A stretch of 64,000 bases of DNA from Lachnospiraceae bacterium (GTDB taxonomy: Bacteria > Bacillota > Clostridia > Lachnospirales > Lachnospiraceae). Each line of letters begins with the position of its first letter. Position 1 is the first letter of the stretch. Below the pieces are notes generated by a model that was not told the DNA's origin, searched no databases, and saw only the letters and a list, made by a program, of their open reading frames with translations. Of this stretch, positions 16,001 through 25,600 are shown in pieces. A program made the position numbers and the translations under genes. The DNA is taken from positions 14,277 through 78,276 of the forward strand of contig CAJTCL010000008.1 in NCBI GenBank assembly GCA_910575005.1, given 5' to 3'.

Positions 16001-16032
16001 AGAGTAGCAATCCACCGACCCAAAACATGACA
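16001..16032 (-). promoter_or_regulatory. ECF-like promoter of the DUF4367 gene (copy 2 of 2)
   Basis: On the minus strand AAAGTGTCAT (core TGTCAT 16027-16032), 20 bp, then TACTCT (16001-16006), with the same GGTCG and GATTG inner blocks as copy 1. Both copies are also followed by GGG(A)TGCAGTCTGCC. No good sigma-A boxes fit. Confidence 0.5.
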
Positions 16033-16095
16033 CTTTTGCAAAAAATTTTCTATTTTCCTGCAAATCTCTTGACTTTTTCCTTGAAAACCTTTATT

Positions 16096-16121
16096 GTATT
16101 ATTTATATAGTACAATAATAC
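16096..16121. promoter_or_regulatory. Operator-like inverted repeat of the GntR-ABC operon
   Basis: GTATTATT and AATAATAC are perfect 8-bp arms around 10 bases; a second overlapping pair is TATTGTA and TACAATA. It lies about 22-48 bases before the GntR start, downstream of a possible TTGACT-17-TATTGT promoter. YtrA-type GntR repressors bind such palindromes, so autoregulation is likely. Confidence 0.6.
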
Positions 16122-16143
16122 ATAAGGAAAACGAGGTGATTCG

Positions 16144-16527
16144 ATGCCGTGGAATTTGGATTCTGACAGACCTATTTTTATCCAGATTATTGAACGGATC
16201 CAGATGGATATTATTTCTGGACTCTATAAACCAGGAGATAAGCTGCCTTCTGTACGTGAACTCGCTCAGGAAGCATCTGTAAACCCAAATACAATGCAGA
16301 AAGCCCTTTCCGAGCTGGAACGAACAGGGCTTGTCTATTCTCAGAGAACCAGCGGAAGATTTATTACGGAGGATACTGCCATGATCGACAATTTAAAATC
16401 AGAACTCGCCAAGGAACTAGTGACACAATTCCTGGAAAATATGCAAAAATTGGGAATCCCCCAAGACGAAGCTCTATCCCTAATATCAGAAACCATCAAA
16501 GGAGACGAATATCATGACACTGATTGA
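16144..16527 (+). CDS. GntR-family repressor, YtrA subfamily
   Basis: A 127-residue regulator. The winged helix-turn-helix at residues 9-77 (IFIQIIERIQMDIISGLYKPG, LPSVRELAQEASVNPNTMQKAL, ELERTGLVYSQRTSGRFI) is followed by only a short helical tail (about 45 residues), which is the YtrA pattern rather than FadR or HutC types with ligand domains. YtrA regulators repress ABC transporter operons that they precede, often in response to cell-envelope stress or antibiotics. Here it overlaps the ATPase gene by 14 bases. The palindrome at 16096-16121 is the probable target. Confidence 0.9.
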   Translation: MPWNLDSDRPIFIQIIERIQMDIISGLYKPGDKLPSVRELAQEASVNPNTMQKALSELERTGLVYSQRTSGRFITEDTAMIDNLKSELAKELVTQFLENMQKLGIPQDEALSLISETIKGDEYHDTD

Positions 16528-17209
16528 ATGTAAAGCCCTCACCAAAAAATATGGCAATTATCATGCCCTCTCCAACATTGATCTTCAGATTGAAAGCGGG
16601 CATATTATCGGCCTCTTAGGTCCCAACGGCAGCGGCAAAACTACTTTACTGAAATTGATCACCGGCCTTTTGCAGCCCAGTTCTGGTACACTCACCATCA
16701 ATGGAGAACCTGTGGGTGTCAACAGCAAACGTTCCATTTCCTATTTGCCTGACCACACTTATCTGGACCGAAATATGCGGGTGCGGGATGCGATGGATTT
16801 TTTTGAAGATTTCTATCAGGACTTTGACTCCATGCGCGCTTATGATATGCTGGCACAATTGGCAATCAATCCCAACCACAAATTAAAAACGCTCTCCAAA
16901 GGAACACAGGAAAAGGTACAGTTAATCTTGGTGATGAGCCGTCGGGCAAATCTCTATATTTTGGATGAACCAATCGCTGGTGTAGATCCTGCCGCCAGAG
17001 ATTTTATTTTAAATACCATTCTTTCCAACTATGATGAAAACGCTTCCATCTTGATTTCTACTCATCTGATCTCAGATATTGAAAATATACTAGATGAGGT
17101 TATTTTTATTCAGGACGGCAATCTACGCACACATGCTTCTGTGGATGATCTTCGCCAGAAGGAACACAAATCAATTGACACCATATTTCGGGAGGTATTC
17201 AAATGTTAA
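16514..17209 (+). CDS. ABC transporter ATP-binding protein
   Basis: A 231-residue ATPase with Walker A GPNGSGKTT (residues 36-44), a signature close to LSKGTQEKVQL instead of LSGGQ, and Walker B LYILDEPIAGVDP. The degenerate signature with KGTQEK is common in YtrB/EcsA-like exporters governed by YtrA regulators. It pairs with the permease that overlaps its 3' end by seven bases (17203). Cytoplasmic, peripheral to the membrane. The exported substrate is unknown; lipid, peptide or antibiotic are the usual classes. Confidence 0.92.
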   Translation: MTLIECKALTKKYGNYHALSNIDLQIESGHIIGLLGPNGSGKTTLLKLITGLLQPSSGTLTINGEPVGVNSKRSISYLPDHTYLDRNMRVRDAMDFFEDFYQDFDSMRAYDMLAQLAINPNHKLKTLSKGTQEKVQLILVMSRRANLYILDEPIAGVDPAARDFILNTILSNYDENASILISTHLISDIENILDEVIFIQDGNLRTHASVDDLRQKEHKSIDTIFREVFKC

Positions 17210-18057
17210 GAAAACTGCTGAAACACGAATGGAAATCGGTAAGTAAAGTACTGCTCCCAGTCAATCTGGGTATTATCCTTATCACTGTCATCGGCTGTAT
17301 TGTACTGAACACCAATATATTTGCCACAAAAGAATCCTTTCCCATAGCGTTGTTCATGCTGATTTTTTATTTACTTTCGTTGATGACGTTTGCATCCATA
17401 ACTTTAATCTTTGTCTATGTGCGCTTTTACAAAAATTTGTTTACCACAGAGGGGTATTTGATGCATACCCTCCCAGTAGCACCTATTCAGTTATTTCATT
17501 CTAAACTGATTGTAGGATTTTCGTGGTCTATCTTTAATTGTCTGCTGACATTGTTTTCCACTGCAGCTCTGGGTTTTTCCGCTATCGTCCGTGTTGCAAA
17601 GGATGAAAATATTGATAACGTATACCGTTTTTTTCTGGGCGACTCCATATCAAATAACCATAACCAAACATTTTCTTTTGCAGAGATGTTTGGTTATCCA
17701 CCGGCAACATTTGTAATTCTGCTCTTATTGCTGTTGCTGACTGGCTGCCTTGTCTCAATCTTAATGGGTTATCTGAGTATTTTATTGGGACAATTGATGG
17801 AAAAATTTAAGCTGGCTGCTTCCATTGGTTTTTATATTGTTATCTATCTTATTATGCAGATGGTCACTTCCGTTGCCATACTACTACCCAACTCAAATCT
17901 ACTGTTAAGTGCTATGGATAATGATTCCTCGATATATTTTTCGAATGTGTTTTATAAAAATTTATTTCCAGCAAGTATTATCTCACAACTGATCCTCTGC
18001 ATTATTTTCTACCTGGCTGCCTATTTTTTAATCAGGCGCAATGTAAATTTAGACTGA
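17203..18057 (+). CDS. ABC transporter permease
   Basis: A 284-residue membrane protein with about six hydrophobic segments (about residues 20-40, 48-75, 100-128, 170-200, 206-230, 258-280). It contains MHTLPVAPIQLFHSKLI, a motif found in the cytoplasmic loop of ABC-2-type permeases related to the YtrC/D and lantibiotic-immunity families. It starts inside the end of the ATPase gene, so the two are coupled. An extracellular loop of about 40 residues (VAKDENIDNVYRFFLGD and on) lies after the third helix. It would form a dimer with two ATPase subunits. Confidence 0.85.
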   Translation: MLRKLLKHEWKSVSKVLLPVNLGIILITVIGCIVLNTNIFATKESFPIALFMLIFYLLSLMTFASITLIFVYVRFYKNLFTTEGYLMHTLPVAPIQLFHSKLIVGFSWSIFNCLLTLFSTAALGFSAIVRVAKDENIDNVYRFFLGDSISNNHNQTFSFAEMFGYPPATFVILLLLLLLTGCLVSILMGYLSILLGQLMEKFKLAASIGFYIVIYLIMQMVTSVAILLPNSNLLLSAMDNDSSIYFSNVFYKNLFPASIISQLILCIIFYLAAYFLIRRNVNLD

Positions 18058-18059
18058 CA

Positions 18060-18088
18060 ATCCGGCATGTGTCTCACACATGCCGGAT
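18060..18088. terminator. Terminator-like hairpin after the GntR-ABC operon
   Basis: ATCCGGCATGTG and CACATGCCGGAT are perfect 12-bp arms with a 5-base loop, two bases after the permease stop. A T run is weak (ATCTGTTAC). The following 219 bp to 18307 show no further feature. Confidence 0.7.
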
Positions 18089-18307
18089 ATCTGTTACTGG
18101 ATAAATGAAATAAATGTTTCCGCACATTTTACTTTTGTTTCTTAGTCCTTCTATATTCTCAATGATACTTGTCCCAACAACACATACATTGTATACATTC
18201 TAGCATTATCCCAAACACTATACCATACGATTTGATGCAAGTTTCTCCAATCTGATTCACGTTCTGTCAATTATTTAGGGTGTACCTGTGAAATCATGCT
18301 TGCCTTC

Positions 18308-21187
18308 TTACATCGGATTTATCTTTGCATCTGAGTCCAGTCTCTCCTCAAATACTTCCTCTGGCACTGGCTTAGCATAACGGTAGCCTTGTGCCACATA
18401 AGCACCAATCTCCCGCATCAATTCCACATCATTATCGGTCTCTACACCTTCACATACAATCTGCGCTTCTAGCTCTGCTGCCAGATTGACAATGCCCTTC
18501 ATAATTGTGACCTGGCGGCTTCGATCCTGCCGATTCAACAGAAATGAACGGTCTAACTTGATGACAGATGCCGGAATCTGCTCAAAAATACCAAGGGAAG
18601 AATACCCTGAACCAAAATCATCAATGGAAAGACGTACCCCTTTGCTGCGCAACATCTCAATGGTCTGCCTTACCATCTGCTGTTGTAACTCTTCCACAAC
18701 AATAGTCTCTGTCATCTCAACCTCAATCAGCTCCTTTGGCACCTGATAACGTTCTAAAACTTCTTCAAACCGCTCTGGAAAATCTGGTTTGATAAAGTGC
18801 ATTCTGGAAAAATTACAGGAGACAGTGACCACAGGTTTTCCCTCCATCCTCCTTCGCTGAATCATCCGACAGACACATTCCAGGACAAAGAAATCAATCT
18901 CTGTCACTCTTCCTGTCTGTTCATAATATGGGATAAAAAATCCTGGCGATCTTACCTTACCATCTGCCGTAGGATCCAAAAATCTGACCAACGCTTCCGC
19001 GCCAACCACTTTTTCACTGCGGATATCCACTTTTGCCTGGTAATAAGTCACAAAATGATTCTCAATCTCCACAGCCTCCAGAAGTTTTTCTCTCTCATGC
19101 CGCTGTTTTAACGTCTGCTCTAAGAGTTGATCATAGACCATCACATCATTGAGGCGGCTGTCTTTGATATATTCTACCGCCTGGGTTGCGTAATTGACTG
19201 CCAAACGCATATCAGAATTTTCTGAGGGAATCAGATAAACTCCCATCTGTAATGTCATATGATTTTCCGTATCTTGATAAATTACTTGTTCGATCTGTTG
19301 TTCCATCTGCCTAAGCCTCTCGGTCAATGCCTCCTGAGACTGATAATTTAACAGAAGCACAAAACGGTCCCCTTGATTCCTGGCACAGATTTCATCTTTG
19401 TCACTGATACGCTCCTGAAGATTTACGGCAACCGTCTCTAAAAGCTTCTGTCCGGCATTCCAGCCATAGATCACATTATAACGACGAAACTGTGATATAT
19501 TTACACAGACCACTGCACACTGCCTTGTCCTGCGCTCTGGCAGCAGCTTAGTCTCTCCTTGATAAATCAGATAATTGAGATTCCAAATGTCCATCCCAGT
19601 ATCTTTGTACATCAGCTTTTGGATTTTCCTGCTGTTCCTGATCATATGATATGCCACCAGAACAACCGCCATCATCAACACCATCAACAGAATAATAATC
19701 TCCACACTGTGGTTGCGCAGAAAACGTTCCAGACTGATCTGCGAATGGACATTGTTCTTAAGCAAATATTCATTCACTGTTTTGGCATCTATCAACTCTA
19801 TTGTTTTACCCAATATCCCAGCTAACTCTATGTCATCTGCTCTGACTGCAATGGAGATCCCATGCTCCCTGTTTAAGACACTTTTGATCTTTATCTTACT
19901 GTAAGAAAAATCAGTTCCCATCAAATATTCTGATAGATAACCATCGCACAGCACTGCATCTGCTTCTCCCTTCGCCACCGCGTCCAGACATTCCTGCTGG
20001 GTTGAATAAAGTTCCAGACGGACTTCACCTTGATCAAAAGCTGTAGCTGCCTCCCCCTTAAGATAAGGCACGGTTGCCAGCACTTGCGCCTCAGCAAGCG
20101 TACTATCTTCTTTCATCGCAATCACCAATGGAATCTGAATATACTCCTTAATCATTTGAAATCCATATTCACTGAGTTGCTCTTTGGTATCTGTACAATA
20201 AGAAAGCAGATCGACTTCCCCAGCATGCAAAGCTTCCCTTGCCTGTTTAGCCTGATCATATTTCTTATATTGAACATTTAGTCCCGCATAACTTAACTTG
20301 GCATCGAACATCTCTCTGGCAATTCCCTGGCATTCACCTTCCACTTGATAACAAAATGGATAATGCCCATCCAGATAACCGACAACAATTTCTTTCTGAC
20401 TCTCAATATACGTTTTCTCTTCTGTGGTGAATACCACTGTCTTATCCAGCCGACTATGATAATATCTGTTCATCAACTCTGTTTCCAATTCTGGCCGGCT
20501 GATTTTTAAGTCTGCAATTGCCTGATTTAACTCCCGCAGTACATCATCATTTCCCTGGTATGTAATATAATAAAAAGGCATTGGCGCAAAACGTCCCAAC
20601 AGCCGATGCCCTTGGCGCACTTCTGTAAATGTATGAATATAGGCATCAATCTGCCCTTCCTCTAAGGCTTGCAAAAGATCCGCTGTGCTGTCATACATAT
20701 TCAGTTTTGGATCTGCTATGCCATGATCTTTCATGTACTGTAAAAATTCATTTTTGCGCACATAGGTTTTTACCATTCCAAAGGTAATCTTTTTCATGGC
20801 TTCAAAATCCTCATACGCCAACAGACTATCTCCTTGGGCTGCAATTGCTCCAAAAGTATATCCGCTTGAAAGGGAAGCATACTGATAAATCTTGGCGCGC
20901 TCCTCGGAAAATTGTGCCGACCCCACCAGATCCACGTTCTGATTCGCCAACAACTCCAATGCCTCGTCCCAGCTTTCACACTCGACAAATTCTATATTCC
21001 AGTCTGCATATTCGCACAATGCATTTAAGTATTGGACATCCATTCCATCATAGCTTCCTCCATTTTCTTTTATATGGTAGCCGTCCATTGGGAAAAAGGC
21101 CACTTTTACATTGCGCTTGTCCGCTGCCTGAATCCCTAGTGGTAAAAATATGCCCATCAATTGAAACAAAATTATGATTCCTGCCAA
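18308..21187 (-). CDS. Membrane sensor: two solute-binding domains, degenerate GGDEF, EAL phosphodiesterase
   Basis: About 959 residues. After an N-terminal membrane segment there are two tandem extracytoplasmic solute-binding (SBP_bac_3-like) domains (about 27-250 and 265-485), then a second membrane segment (about 497-517), a GGDEF-like domain and an EAL domain. The GGDEF signature is replaced by NQGDRF, so cyclase activity is unlikely. The EAL domain keeps EALVRF, EMTET, DDFGSGYSSL, IKLDRSF and EGVET, so it should hydrolyse cyclic di-GMP, probably in response to an amino acid or similar ligand. The start is problematic: this frame begins only with TTG at 21187. A better-looking start (ATG 21245) lies in another frame, separated by seven A residues (21199-21205); an indel there would restore a normal signal anchor. 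Confidence 0.82.
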   Translation of the reverse strand: MAGIIILFQLMGIFLPLGIQAADKRNVKVAFFPMDGYHIKENGGSYDGMDVQYLNALCEYADWNIEFVECESWDEALELLANQNVDLVGSAQFSEERAKIYQYASLSSGYTFGAIAAQGDSLLAYEDFEAMKKITFGMVKTYVRKNEFLQYMKDHGIADPKLNMYDSTADLLQALEEGQIDAYIHTFTEVRQGHRLLGRFAPMPFYYITYQGNDDVLRELNQAIADLKISRPELETELMNRYYHSRLDKTVVFTTEEKTYIESQKEIVVGYLDGHYPFCYQVEGECQGIAREMFDAKLSYAGLNVQYKKYDQAKQAREALHAGEVDLLSYCTDTKEQLSEYGFQMIKEYIQIPLVIAMKEDSTLAEAQVLATVPYLKGEAATAFDQGEVRLELYSTQQECLDAVAKGEADAVLCDGYLSEYLMGTDFSYSKIKIKSVLNREHGISIAVRADDIELAGILGKTIELIDAKTVNEYLLKNNVHSQISLERFLRNHSVEIIILLMVLMMAVVLVAYHMIRNSRKIQKLMYKDTGMDIWNLNYLIYQGETKLLPERRTRQCAVVCVNISQFRRYNVIYGWNAGQKLLETVAVNLQERISDKDEICARNQGDRFVLLLNYQSQEALTERLRQMEQQIEQVIYQDTENHMTLQMGVYLIPSENSDMRLAVNYATQAVEYIKDSRLNDVMVYDQLLEQTLKQRHEREKLLEAVEIENHFVTYYQAKVDIRSEKVVGAEALVRFLDPTADGKVRSPGFFIPYYEQTGRVTEIDFFVLECVCRMIQRRRMEGKPVVTVSCNFSRMHFIKPDFPERFEEVLERYQVPKELIEVEMTETIVVEELQQQMVRQTIEMLRSKGVRLSIDDFGSGYSSLGIFEQIPASVIKLDRSFLLNRQDRSRQVTIMKGIVNLAAELEAQIVCEGVETDNDVELMREIGAYVAQGYRYAKPVPEEVFEERLDSDAKINPM

Positions 21188-21409
21188 TACTACAATACTT
21201 TTTTTCGATTGGACTTTTAAATAATGCTTGATAATACCACCTCATCCTCGCTTTTATTCTTTCATTTTATCATGCTAGGTAATTTTTGCAAGAACTTATT
21301 CTACGCACCATTGCGCAGGAAAATCAAATAGAAACAGCCTATCAGCTTTTTCTCCCTGATACTATATCATACAAATATATCTTTGCACCGAATAGCATGG
21401 TATAAAAAA

Positions 21410-21446
21410 CACCTCTCCTCTATACTGAATACAGAGAGGGGAGGTG
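21410..21446 (-). terminator. Terminator of the RRNPP-like regulator gene
   Basis: A 12-bp stem (CACCTCTCCTCT with AGAGGGGAGGTG, one G-T pair) with a 13-base loop. On the minus strand it is followed by TTTTTTAT. It lies 82 bases after the stop of the regulator gene. Confidence 0.8.
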
Positions 21447-21452
21447 TATATT

Positions 21453-21515
21453 ATGAATATTTCTAGAAAAACAATTCTATTTTTCTTTCTGGATGATGTA
21501 GAAGAAACCTTTTAA
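21453..21515 (+). CDS. Possible 20-residue peptide convergent with the regulator (doubtful)
   Basis: ATG 21453 opens a 20-codon frame: basic start NISRK, hydrophobic ILFFFL, then an acidic tail (DDVEETF). GGGGAGGTG stands 6 bases upstream and TATAAA with an extended -10 TGG stands at 21401-21406. This layout recalls short hydrophobic pheromone precursors whose mature part starts at Asp or Glu, and the neighbour is an RRNPP-like receptor. Against it: the ribosome site is simply the second arm of the regulator's terminator, so its strength may be coincidence, and the site would be buried in a 12-bp stem. Confidence 0.25.
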   Translation: MNISRKTILFFFLDDVEETF

Positions 21516-21527
21516 CACAATGCCAGT

Positions 21528-22451
21528 TTATGATACTATGCCATAATTTTGTGCATATTTTTTCACTTGTTCCGCGCGTTCGCGCTGACCCACTGCCAGA
21601 AACACAGCAGTACTCATATCAAAAAATTCTTTCGACATTTCAATCTGTCCCAACTCTGCCAGGGCACATGCTTTGTTGCACAACAGCATGGGAAAGGTAT
21701 GCATTTTTCCATATTCAATACAAAAATCAATTCCTTTCTGGCAGAGTGCAAGGGCGTCTTGATAATACCCCTCCTGCCCAAGCCAGGAAGAAAGATTCTG
21801 TAAAATCATGGGGTATTTTACTGATAATTCTTGTCCGTTCATTGGATGCTTTTCCATATATTCTTTCAGTTCAAATAATAGATGAAATGCATCATGGGTG
21901 TCCCCCATCGCATGGTAGCTGCATGCAATATTATTAAGAATACTAATTTCCTGATAAGTTAAAAGTCTAGTCCTAATATGCAGACCATCAAACTCAGGTA
22001 TTGTCATTTGAATCACTTCTAAAAGCTGTTCTAATATTTTCTGGGCGCTTTCTCCCTGATTTTTGCAAATCAATACTCTTGCAAAACACAAGTATTGTTG
22101 TTCCATATTTCTACTGTAACCACTGTATGGTTTTTTCTGTATGATTTCTTCCAGTGTACAGACCAATTGTTCCGCCTTACCATATTCTTTTTTCCCAAGA
22201 CAGCGAATCAGATGCTGTTCCATCTCATACTGCTCCATTTCTGCCTTACTAAGACAGATATCATGGACTTGATCTATAATCCCCAATCTTTGAAACAATC
22301 CCTGCAAAATCTTTTTTCCTGGTATCTGTATTCCATTTTCAATCCTTGACAGAGTGGAAGGCGTACAAATCCCATAACTTAGCTCTTCTTGAGAATATTT
22401 TTGTCGTTCCCTGGCATCACGGATCAAAGCGCCGACCGTATAATTCGCCAT
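21528..22451 (-). CDS. RRNPP-like regulator: HTH domain plus TPR helices
   Basis: A 307-residue protein. Residues 5-60 form a Cro/C1-type helix-turn-helix (VGALIRDARERQKYSQEELSYG and TPSTLSRIENG). The rest is helical with TPR-like pairs (LNNIACSYHAMGDTHDAFHLL, NKACALAELGQIEMSKEFF, YYQDALALCQKGIDFC), the architecture of Rgg, PlcR, PrgX and other RRNPP regulators, which bind short peptides in the TPR groove. It stands alone with its own terminator (21410-21446). A perfect palindrome in its promoter region (22478-22498) may be an autoregulatory operator. A cognate peptide is not obvious; the only candidate is weak. Confidence 0.82.
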   Translation of the reverse strand: MANYTVGALIRDARERQKYSQEELSYGICTPSTLSRIENGIQIPGKKILQGLFQRLGIIDQVHDICLSKAEMEQYEMEQHLIRCLGKKEYGKAEQLVCTLEEIIQKKPYSGYSRNMEQQYLCFARVLICKNQGESAQKILEQLLEVIQMTIPEFDGLHIRTRLLTYQEISILNNIACSYHAMGDTHDAFHLLFELKEYMEKHPMNGQELSVKYPMILQNLSSWLGQEGYYQDALALCQKGIDFCIEYGKMHTFPMLLCNKACALAELGQIEMSKEFFDMSTAVFLAVGQRERAEQVKKYAQNYGIVS

Positions 22452-22477
22452 ATCCCTTAAACCTCTTTTGTACTATA

Positions 22478-22498
22478 CGGCTCCCATTCTGGGAGCCG
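22478..22498. promoter_or_regulatory. Perfect palindrome in the regulator's promoter region
   Basis: CGGCTCCCA and TGGGAGCCG, 9-bp arms around three bases, 27 bases upstream of the regulator ATG. On the minus strand TATAGT directly follows the palindrome and could be the -10 box, which would place the palindrome over the spacer. On the plus strand it is followed by CATTTTTCT and could instead terminate antisense transcription. Confidence 0.5.
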
Positions 22499-22616
22499 CA
22501 TTTTTCTATATACTATATCGAGGTCAGAGCAAAATTCTCGAAAAATAAGAATTTTGCAGACAGACATATGCAGTTTGCATTCTAATGTCATAGATTAAAA
22601 TGCCTATCATATGGTA

Positions 22617-25600
22617 TTACTCCTCCACTTGCAGCCGTCTAAATTCCCGTTTTTCAAATTCCTGAATAGAAATACTTTTCTTATTGGGATTGGCAAACAC
22701 AAATGTCTTATCCACATTTTCCAGATAATTTTGAATCTTATCATTCGTGGCGCTGATAATCACCTGAAAGCCAAGCCTGCGAATTAGACTGATACAACTG
22801 GCCACTTTCTCAGCATCCATCTTAGAAAATGCTTCATCCAGCACCACCAGGCGAATCGTTGGTGTATGATGTGTTCTGGTATCTGCGCTAATCCGGTAAG
22901 TCTGTGCAAAACTGGCCAGTAAAGCCACATACAAGGGATTCTGCCCTTCACCGCCAGAATTTTTCTTCAGCATTTTGCTAAGCTTTAACTTCATGGGTTG
23001 TCCATCTTCCCCGCGGATAATCTGCTGCATATCAAAAGAGAGATAGGTACGGTAATCTGCGTATCTGTCCATACTGCGCTTTGCCTCCTCTTGCACTTCC
23101 ACAGAAGCATCCACTGGAGGAATGAAGATATTTAAAAGCTCATTCATCTGCTCCCCATATTTATTTTCATGTTCCATGCGGAACAGATCCATCTGATTTT
23201 CCATCTGATTGGATAACTGGCTGGGATTGATATCTAGATCTCGATCCATAAACATATCATAATATTTTCCGTCTTCCCCAGAATTGCGCTGAAAGACAAA
23301 CTGATACTGATCTTTGCCAAAATCCAGCTTAGCAATCACTTTATTCAATTCATCCTTTCTGCGGATGGCGTCTTCAATTGCGCTGCGAATTTTGTAGATA
23401 AAATCATCCTTAAAATGTTCCAACGCAGACTTGGCCTGCTCTCTAGCCAACTCCTGAAAACGCTCCAAATCTTTACATTGTAACTCTTCAAGCAGAGAAT
23501 CATAATTGTGGTTGGTCTCCTCAAAGGCCCCAAAATTTCGATTGGGATGTTCTCTCAGATATGCGCTGCGACGCTCAGCAAGCATCCGAAATAATTCTTC
23601 CTGCTGTGCCTGGGCAGACTGTTCTTGGTTTAAACAACGCTTCTGCAGATATTCCGCTCCCTGATCTGACTGTTGAAGCTCGGCCGCCCATTGCTGTTCC
23701 AACTGCGGATTTGCGTCAAACTGGCGCTTTTGGTCAACGAACTCCTGACTAAGCTTAAGATGTTCCTGCTCTTCTCTGTCAATCTGCCGCTCCCTGTCAT
23801 AAATTTGATTGGAAAGGTGCAGGAGCTGTGCTTCATGTTCCCCAAGCTCTTTATCTAACTCCTCTTTCTGTAATTTCAAACGACTGACATCCTTCTGCTG
23901 CAATTCTAAAATTCGTGCGCTCAAATGCTCTTTCTCTTTTTTCTGCTTTGGGATTCGTCGAATATCTGCCAGCCATTCTAAATATTGGCTGGCATCCCTG
24001 GATAACGATTCCATAGACAATAATTGCTGAAAACTCTCCAGCTCTTCCCACAATGGCTGTAATTTTTTCTCCAACTGATCCCGCTTTTTTTTGAGCATCG
24101 ACATGCGCCGCTTGAGACTTTCCGCGCCGATATAGGCATATTTTATGTAATTGTCTGGATTGATATGTTGTAGACGATATCCTTGATACAACATACAATC
24201 TTCTGTCACTGCCACAGGAAACTGTCGCATCTGTTCCACATTCTCACATTTGATTACATTCCCCAAAAGAAAATCTATAAAACTGCGCACATATTCTTCC
24301 TTGGTTTTTACCGCCTCTGCCAAGGCATGTTCCTGTACATGGTGTTTTCGTTCCATAACCTTTTCGGTATCTAACACCGAGACGCGGAAAAATTTGCGGT
24401 GATCCATCTTTTGATACAAGACCGTGGCCTGCTTTGCATATTTGGGTTCCACCACCAACAAAAGTTTATTTTTCCCCAGATAGCCTTCCACCGCATTGCG
24501 CCAACGTTCTTGTTTGATATCTAAAAGATCGGCTAAAATACTAACCTTTACAGCCTTCCCGTTTTGCTCTGATAATTTCTGATATAAATACTGTCTGGCT
24601 TCGATCAACTCTCTTGGATATACCTTACTGCCCTTGTGAAGCTCAGATAATTCGCGTTCTGTCTCCTTTAATGCTCTACGCTCCTCTTTTATCTGTGCCT
24701 GCAGGTCGTCCTTCTCCTCAGAAATCTGCTCCCGTAACTGATAAAGCGCCTCCTTTAATCCCTCCATCTCTGCTTCCTGGATGGAATAGTTACTGAACTT
24801 TTTGACATTCCATAAAATGGTATTTGCAGCCATCTCACAATCTGCCCAGCCCTTCAAATTCTTAGCTGTCTCATCCCACTCCAATTTACTACGTTCCAGA
24901 CGCTCCAACAGTTCATTGACATTTCTCAATTGATCTTGTGCTTGCTGATATCCGGTCTCTGAGATCAGGCGAATTAACTCTTCTTTTCTAGAATTATATT
25001 CCTGCTTTTTTTGTTCCAGCTCTGCAAGCTTTTGTCTGCTTTGCTGCAAATCTTCTCTGTGAAACTGCACCTTATCCTGAAGTTCCTGTATCTTCTGCTG
25101 TTTTGCCAAAAATGAAAACTTTTCTGCAAAATATTGATACTTTAAGACCTCTTCCTTTTGCTGCTGTACTTTTGCAAACGATTCTTGAATTTCCTTCAGA
25201 CTATCTACCTCTTTGCGGATATCCATAATCTTCTGCTGCATTCTTCCGTACTGAATCACACTCTCCTGCATATCCTCAATATGGATATCTTGTTCCATAC
25301 AGATATATTCTTTTACAAACTCCTCGATACGGCTGTTCATCTTAAAGGGGATGGCACGTTTAAACAACATGGGAAATTTCTCCATATCCAGCCCGCCCAG
25401 ATACTCGTCATACAATTTTCTGCGAAAGGTCTCATTGCGTGAGGTCGCAAACCAGGCACCTCTCTCATATTTACGGTTTAGATATTCACGAATTTCCTCC
25501 GCAGACATGACTCTCTGCTCCATGCGGTAGCTGTTTTCAAACAGTCCCCCTTGATGCCAGAAAAAATAGCGCTTAGAATAATCGTTTGCCGCTGTCTCCA

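Noticed and set aside
15948-16028. A 26-codon minus-strand frame (MFWVGGLLLYCIGLIVCHKN and on) with a related frame near 15000-15055
   Set aside because: It overlaps the promoter motif itself and has no ribosome binding site; the similarity is explained by the duplicated promoter DNA, and the second copy lacks an ATG.
21475-21505. A 13-codon GTG-started frame on the minus strand just after the RRNPP-like gene (LKGFFYIIQKEK), as a PapR-like downstream peptide
   Set aside because: No ribosome binding site, no secretion signal, and it lies in a short 3' untranslated region before the terminator.
22478-22498. Palindrome read as the terminator of jetC
   Set aside because: It is about 120 bases past the jetC stop, and on the minus strand it is not followed by a T run; its position before the next gene's start fits an operator better.
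24780-24800. GGAATAGTTAC inside jetC as a third copy of repeat family 1
   Set aside because: Only about 10 bases match and they are within well-conserved coding sequence; chance.
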